64,000 bases of DNA from Bacillus sp. NTK071 (GTDB lineage: Bacteria > Bacillota > Bacilli > Bacillales > Guptibacillaceae), in NCBI RefSeq assembly GCF_017303315.1, contig NZ_JAFKOI010000012.1, positions 39,558 to 103,557 on the forward strand, given 5' to 3'. Under the pieces are notes generated by a model. That model made no database searches, was not told the origin of the DNA, and saw only the letters and a list, made by a program, of their open reading frames with translations. The translations under genes and the position numbers were made by a program. This document shows positions 60,591 through 64,000 of this stretch, in pieces; the first letter of the stretch is position 1; each line of letters begins with the position of its first letter.

Positions 60591-60767
60591 TTATTCAGCA
60601 GAGTTCTTGGAGTTCTCGTTTGTAGCAGGTTCTTCTGTGTTACTACCATTGTTCATTGAGTTGTTTCCGTTCTCTGTGTCGTTACTTTCATTACTGCTAC
60701 AAGCCGTAATTAACATGACAGCTACTAACGAAGTTGCAATTTTGAGCATGAATTTCTTCTGATTCAT
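60591..60767 (-). CDS. small Asn/Ser-rich lipoprotein
   Basis: 58 residues from ATG 60767 (a TTG at 60773 is an alternative; GGGAGGA is 10 or 4 bases upstream). Signal FMLKIATSLVAVMLITAC with the lipobox ITAC, then a polar, Asn/Glu/Ser-rich disordered tail (NESNDTENGNNSMNNGSNTEE). The function is unknown. It may be part of the same cell-surface programme as the neighbouring sin genes, but nothing shows this. Confidence 0.65.
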   Translation of the reverse strand: MNQKKFMLKIATSLVAVMLITACSSNESNDTENGNNSMNNGSNTEEPATNENSKNSAE

Positions 60768-60945
60768 TTCCAAAATTCCTCCCTGAACTCAAGTAAGTTT
60801 TTACCGCTACGTTGCGGTTGAGATCATCATAACAAGTCAGATTGGAAATTTGTTGATATTTACATAGTCTCTATAAGGGTTTTACATTACTAATAAACGG
60901 TTAACAAATCGCTTCAAGAACATAATTCAATGGCTTAAGAGTAGT

Positions 60946-61081
60946 GGTTGATTTGCGCTCCAGGTGCTCGCTTTCCGCGGGGCGGGACACTTTAGCCTCC
61001 TCGTCGCTGAAGGGCGCGCCTGTGGGGTCTCACCTGTCCCGCTAGTCCCGCAGGAGTCGAGCACCTTCCGCTCCAATCAAC
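60946..61081. repeat. long GC-rich dispersed repeat, full-length copy
   Basis: 136 bases, GC-rich against an A/T-rich background. Ends GGTTGATT...AATCAAC are inverted, inner arms GGTGCTCG/CGAGCACC pair, and the middle has GCGGGGCGGGAC and GTCCCGC. A second copy starts at 63807 and a collapsed one is at 9649-9690. I recall this as a family repeat of Bacillaceae genomes; mechanism unknown. Confidence 0.85.
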
Positions 61082-61190
61082 TTCGAAGTGTTGCTGTTTA
61101 TAAAACCTCTTTTTAAACACTACAAACTTTTTGGAAAGAGGTCTTTATTAATATAAAATAATAATATCTACGCAAACAGTCATAAATAAA

Positions 61191-61233
61191 AACCCCCACC
61201 AACAAGCATCTCTTCAATGCCTATCGGTAGGGA
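61191..61233 (-). terminator. probable fabZ terminator
   Basis: On the minus strand CCCTACC pairs with GGTGGGGG across a loop with further short pairings, followed by TTTTTATTT. Imperfect. Confidence 0.5.
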
Positions 61234-61246
61234 TGTAGTTCAACTA

Positions 61247-61669
61247 TTATTTTAGTGCAAACATGATTTCTGCTTCTGCTGCTACTTCGCCGTCTACTGT
61301 GGCTGTTGCTTTGCCTTTGCCGATTGGTCCTTTGATTCGGATGATTTCGACTTCAAGGCGGAGTTGATCACCAGGTTTAACTTGCTTCTTGAAACGGCAT
61401 TTGTCGATCCCCGTAAAGAAAGCGAGCTTTCCCTGATTTTCTTCTTTTTTCAACATCGCTACTGCCCCTACTTGCGCAAGTGCTTCTACGATTAGTACGC
61501 CTGGCATAACCGGGTAATCTGGGAAGTGCCCGTTGAAAAATTCTTCATTCGCTGTAACGTTCTTTATACCGACCGCTCTTACTTCTTCCTCAACTTCAAG
61601 AATGCGATCAACAAGCAAGAAAGGGTATCGATGCGGGATGATTGATTTAATATCCTGACTATCTAACAT
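61247..61669 (-). CDS. fabZ: (3R)-hydroxyacyl-ACP dehydratase FabZ
   Basis: A 140-residue hot-dog fold enzyme of fatty-acid elongation. Catalytic His in [21 protein letters not shown] (about residues 47-67, with Glu at the helix). N-terminal [14 protein letters not shown] and the final [21 protein letters not shown] are typical. Cytosolic, type II FAS. It closes the spoIIID-mbl-EpuA-fabZ run, 21 bases after the EpuA-like gene. Confidence 0.96.
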   Translation of the reverse strand: MLDSQDIKSIIPHRYPFLLVDRILEVEEEVRAVGIKNVTANEEFFNGHFPDYPVMPGVLIVEALAQVGAVAMLKKEENQGKLAFFTGIDKCRFKKQVKPGDQLRLEVEIIRIKGPIGKGKATATVDGEVAAEAEIMFALK

Positions 61670-61690
61670 GTCTCATTCTCCTTTCACTCA

Positions 61691-61978
61691 TTACTTTTCC
61701 TTCTTAACGATATCCGTGATTTTCACCCATGTGTCTTTTTTGAAAACATCGCCAGGGCTTCCATCACCAATAACACCATAACCGAGCATAGCTCCTGCTA
61801 GAAGCGAAGCTAGAAGTAATAGCACCACGAGAAGAAGGCGCAGCCAGATCGGGATTAACCGAATTCTTGGCCTGCGCTGTTTCTCTTCTGTATTCTTATT
61901 CGTTTGTTTGGCCTCTTCCGTTGTAATGTCCTTACGTTCTGAGGTCTGGTTCACCTTTTCATGGTTGTTCGCCATCAT
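61691..61978 (-). CDS. EpuA-like small membrane protein (annotated in Bacillus as RNA polymerase subunit beta)
   Basis: 95 residues: a polar, charged N-terminus of about 45 residues (KEDITTEEAKQTN-type), one transmembrane helix (LRLLLVVLLLLASLLAGAMLGYGVIG) and a short outside tail GDGSPGDVFKKDTWVKITDIVKKEK. GDG.P.DVF...TW..I.DIV is the signature of the EpuA family. The common name 'DNA-directed RNA polymerase subunit beta' for these proteins is misleading: nothing here is polymerase-like. It lies between mbl and fabZ. Confidence 0.85.
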   Translation of the reverse strand: MMANNHEKVNQTSERKDITTEEAKQTNKNTEEKQRRPRIRLIPIWLRLLLVVLLLLASLLAGAMLGYGVIGDGSPGDVFKKDTWVKITDIVKKEK

Positions 61979-62012
61979 GATTACACCCTTACGAATAGTT
62001 TCCGTTACGAAG

Positions 62013-63014
62013 CTAGATTAATTTTTTCTTAGCGATCTTGTCGATATGTTCAAGCATAAGGCCTGTCCCTTTTGCGACACAGCTCATTGGCTCTTCTGCT
62101 ACTAGAACAGGAACCATTAATTCTTCAGCAAATAGCTGATCGATACCGTGAAGCAATGCGCCGCCGCCTGTCATAATAACACCGCGGTCAATGATATCTG
62201 CTGAAAGCTCAGGAGGAGTTCGTTCAAGTACGCTCTTCGCCGCCATTACCATGTGGGAGATCGGCTCTTGAAGTGCCTGCTGGATTTCATCAGATTTCAC
62301 TGTAATTGTGCGTGGAAGTCCTGAAACCATATCACGTCCGCGAATATCAAGTTCTTCATTCCGGCCGCCTGGAAATACCGTTGCAACGTTGATTTTGATT
62401 TGCTCTGCTGTACGTTCTCCGATTAAAAGCTTATATGTTTTCTTGATGTAGTCGAGGATTTCGTAATCGAACTTGTCCCCTGCCATTTTAATGGAAGAGG
62501 CGGTGACAATATCGCCCATTGAAAGAACTGCGATATCCGTCGTTCCACCGCCAATGTCCACTACCATATTACCGCTTGGCTGAAAAATATCCATGCCTGC
62601 GCCAATCGCTGCTACCTTTGGTTCTTCTTCAAGAAAGATCTGCTTTCCACCGCTTTTTTCCGCTGCTTCTTTAATTGCCTTTTTCTCAACCGATGTAATA
62701 TTGGTTGGGGTGCAAATAAGAATTCGCGGCTTTGATAGAAAACTTTTCACATTGATTTTGTTCAAGAAATGTCTCAGCATTACTTCTGTAATATCGAAGT
62801 CTGCAATTACGCCGTCTTTCAAAGGACGTGTTGCAACGATGTTTCCAGGAGTCCGGCCGACCATCTGTCTTGCTTCTTCACCAACAGCCAGTGCTCTTCC
62901 AGTACCAGTGTCAATTGCTACTACTGAAGGTTCATCAAGAACAATGCCTCTGCCCTTCACATAAATCAGTACATTCGCTGTACCTAAATCAATCCCTATA
63001 TCACGTGAAAACAT
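62013..63014 (-). CDS. mbl: MreB-like actin homologue Mbl
   Basis: A 333-residue bacterial actin: phosphate loop 1 DIGIDLGTANVLIY, VGRTPGNIVATRPLKDGVIADFDITE, phosphate loop 2 VVDIGGGTTDIAVLSMG, and the adenosine loop IMTGGGALLHGID. Polymerises under the membrane and guides elongation wall synthesis. The position directly behind spoIIID is that of mbl in B. subtilis, which favours Mbl over MreB or MreBH. Confidence 0.93.
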   Translation of the reverse strand: MFSRDIGIDLGTANVLIYVKGRGIVLDEPSVVAIDTGTGRALAVGEEARQMVGRTPGNIVATRPLKDGVIADFDITEVMLRHFLNKINVKSFLSKPRILICTPTNITSVEKKAIKEAAEKSGGKQIFLEEEPKVAAIGAGMDIFQPSGNMVVDIGGGTTDIAVLSMGDIVTASSIKMAGDKFDYEILDYIKKTYKLLIGERTAEQIKINVATVFPGGRNEELDIRGRDMVSGLPRTITVKSDEIQQALQEPISHMVMAAKSVLERTPPELSADIIDRGVIMTGGGALLHGIDQLFAEELMVPVLVAEEPMSCVAKGTGLMLEHIDKIAKKKLI

Positions 63015-63153
63015 GACTTATCCTCCCTGTGTACTATAACTCATCTATTGTTCCAGTCCTAGTATGTATAAACTACGTATCCATTAGTATATTGTACCAC
63101 AAAAGTATCACAAGGAAGAAATGATTTAGAAAAAATTGTCGTTTTTAGGCGTG

Positions 63154-63426
63154 TTATTTGACAGCTTCTTCTTTTTCAGTATCCTTTCTATATTTTATTC
63201 TCGTCGCTTCGCCGCCGCGGAGATGGCGTATCGATTTATGATACTCGAGAATCCCCTTCACCTCATTGGCGAGGTCCGGATTAATTTCGGGAAGCCGTTC
63301 CGTTAAATCCTTATGAACGGTACTTTTGGACACTCCAAACTCTTTGGCGATCACCCTCACCGTTTTCTTAGTCTCCACGATGTAATTTCCAATCTTGATG
63401 GTTCGCTCTTTGATGTAATCGTGCAC
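63154..63426 (-). CDS. spoIIID: sporulation transcription factor SpoIIID
   Basis: 90 residues from GTG 63426 (AGGGAGG 8 bases upstream); a longer frame to 63486 is not supported. The sequence VHDYIKERTIKIGNYIVETKKTVRVIAKEFGVSKSTVHKDLTERLPEINPDLANEV with its HTH is nearly invariant among Bacillus SpoIIID proteins. It acts in the mother cell to switch on and off sigma-E genes. It marks the organism as an endospore former. Confidence 0.97.
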   Translation of the reverse strand: MHDYIKERTIKIGNYIVETKKTVRVIAKEFGVSKSTVHKDLTERLPEINPDLANEVKGILEYHKSIRHLRGGEATRIKYRKDTEKEEAVK

Positions 63427-63806
63427 ACCACTCGCCTCCCTAAATTGGATGTGAGAGATGCGAAATGAGACTGATAAAGTGATCATGCTACGAAGCTCTA
63501 GTCATCAGGTGACCTACATGATGTCAGGAGTATTGCATGCAAGAATACTTCGAAGCGTTACCACAACTTCTCACCTCTGCCCCTCATTTACTAAGTTTTG
63601 TAACATTTTATTAAGGCAAAGGTGGTTATATACCAAAAAGTCAAGAGGGACAAGGGATTTTATTTAAGTTTTCTTTAAAATGCTTAATATTGCTTATGTT
63701 GTATGTTTCTGAACACAAAAAAGAACCTCTGTTTTTAGTGAAAATCAGAAGTCCTTTCAATTTTTAGGTAGGCTTTATTTGTAGACATTGTTGCTATAAG
63801 AGTAGA
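63427..63806. other. region upstream of spoIIID
   Basis: A/T-rich; presumably contains the spoIIID promoter, which was not assigned. No other gene or RNA was recognised. Confidence 0.4.
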
Positions 63807-63922
63807 GGTTGATTTGCGCTCCAGGTGCTCGCTTTCCGCGGGGCGGGACACTTGAGCCTCCTCGTCGCTAACGCTCCTGTGGGGTCTCACCTGTCCCGCT
63901 CATCCCGCAGGAGCATTCCTGT
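63807..63922. repeat. long GC-rich dispersed repeat, second copy (right end missing)
   Basis: GGTTGATTTGCGCTCCAGGT through GTCCCGC...CCCGCAGGAGC matches the copy at 60946 over about 115 bases. It lacks the CTCCAATCAAC right terminus and the copy-specific CGAGCACC arm. The flank ACATTGTTGCT at 63784 is shared with the collapsed copy at 9649. Confidence 0.8.
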
Positions 63923-64000
63923 GAGAACAGAATGAAGCCTATTGCATAAAAAAGGACCCTCCGTTATGATGCAGGTGCTAACCAATAGCCCATAACTAAG

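Larger units (their letters stand above)
60774..61246. other. intergenic region with a long dispersed repeat
   Basis: It contains the GC-rich repeat at 60946-61081 and a likely fabZ terminator at 61191-61233. The rest is A/T-rich with nothing recognised. Confidence 0.6.

Noticed and set aside
61691..61978. RNA polymerase subunit beta, as such genes are often labelled
   Set aside because: The product is a 95-residue single-pass membrane protein with the EpuA pattern and no polymerase features.
61979..63153. Loss of the flagellar genes flhO and flhP from the mbl locus as a notable deletion
   Set aside because: These genes follow mbl in B. subtilis but gene content here varies among genera, and they could lie elsewhere in the genome.

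Overview
The window reads as chromosomal DNA of a spore-forming, Gram-positive Bacillaceae bacterium. The evidence is spoIIID-mbl, a SinI/SinR module, AGGAGG ribosome sites with frequent TTG and GTG starts, cre-type catabolite sites, a gas-vesicle operon in the gene order known from Bacillus (Priestia) megaterium, and a GC-rich dispersed repeat that I recall from Bacillaceae genomes. I cannot name the species.

Layout. 1-5.8 kb: a truncated zinc-ribbon gene, two small FbpA-type genes, an M20 amidohydrolase plus solute-binding lipoprotein pair, a shortened CobU-like gene and a nitronate monooxygenase. 6-10.1 kb: a cobalamin riboswitch followed by btuF, btuC and a btuD-cbiZ fusion, which together form a corrinoid uptake and remodelling operon. 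10.1-14.3 kb: a ferritin-like protein and a sulfate-activation run (sat, an SLC13/RCK permease, cysC). 14.4-15.1 kb: a TspO-like membrane protein. 15.6-22.7 kb: the complete gas-vesicle operon gvpA-P-Q-B-R-N-F-G-L-S-K-J-T-U, with a candidate SigB promoter in front and a hairpin terminator behind. 22.9-56.4 kb: a zone dominated by secreted enzymes on the minus strand (alpha-amylase, CocE-type hydrolase, two M6 metalloproteases, a lytic transglycosylase-like protein, an NlpC/P60 hydrolase, an SGNH esterase, a 5'-nucleotidase, a nuclease and an 1842-residue amylopullulanase). Seven of them end in three CWB2 cell-wall-binding repeats. dsdA, dprA and a RAYT (REP-associated tyrosine transposase) lie among them. 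56.6-61 kb: a VOC protein, an SDR and a biofilm-switch locus with two SinI and two SinR homologues. 61.2-63.4 kb: fabZ, an EpuA-like gene, mbl and spoIIID.

Two things stand out. First, the leader of sinI (58428-58526) has the hallmarks of a class I cyclic-di-GMP riboswitch, and both sinR-type genes have a palindrome that overlaps the -35 box of a predicted promoter. The locus therefore looks like a second-messenger-gated, self-repressing double switch. Second, a family of palindromic intergenic repeats runs through the window. One module (B) has a GGGGTCAG...CTGACCCC core. Another (A) is a hairpin with a GTCC...GGAC core. They are usually joined by TTTTGTCTTT. The outer arms of module A differ from copy to copy but remain complementary. 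Most copies sit directly behind stop codons, one supplies a stop codon, and a RAYT gene lies beside a doublet. This looks like a REP/BIME-like system that doubles as the terminators of the region.

All assignments come from reading the sequence; no database search was run.
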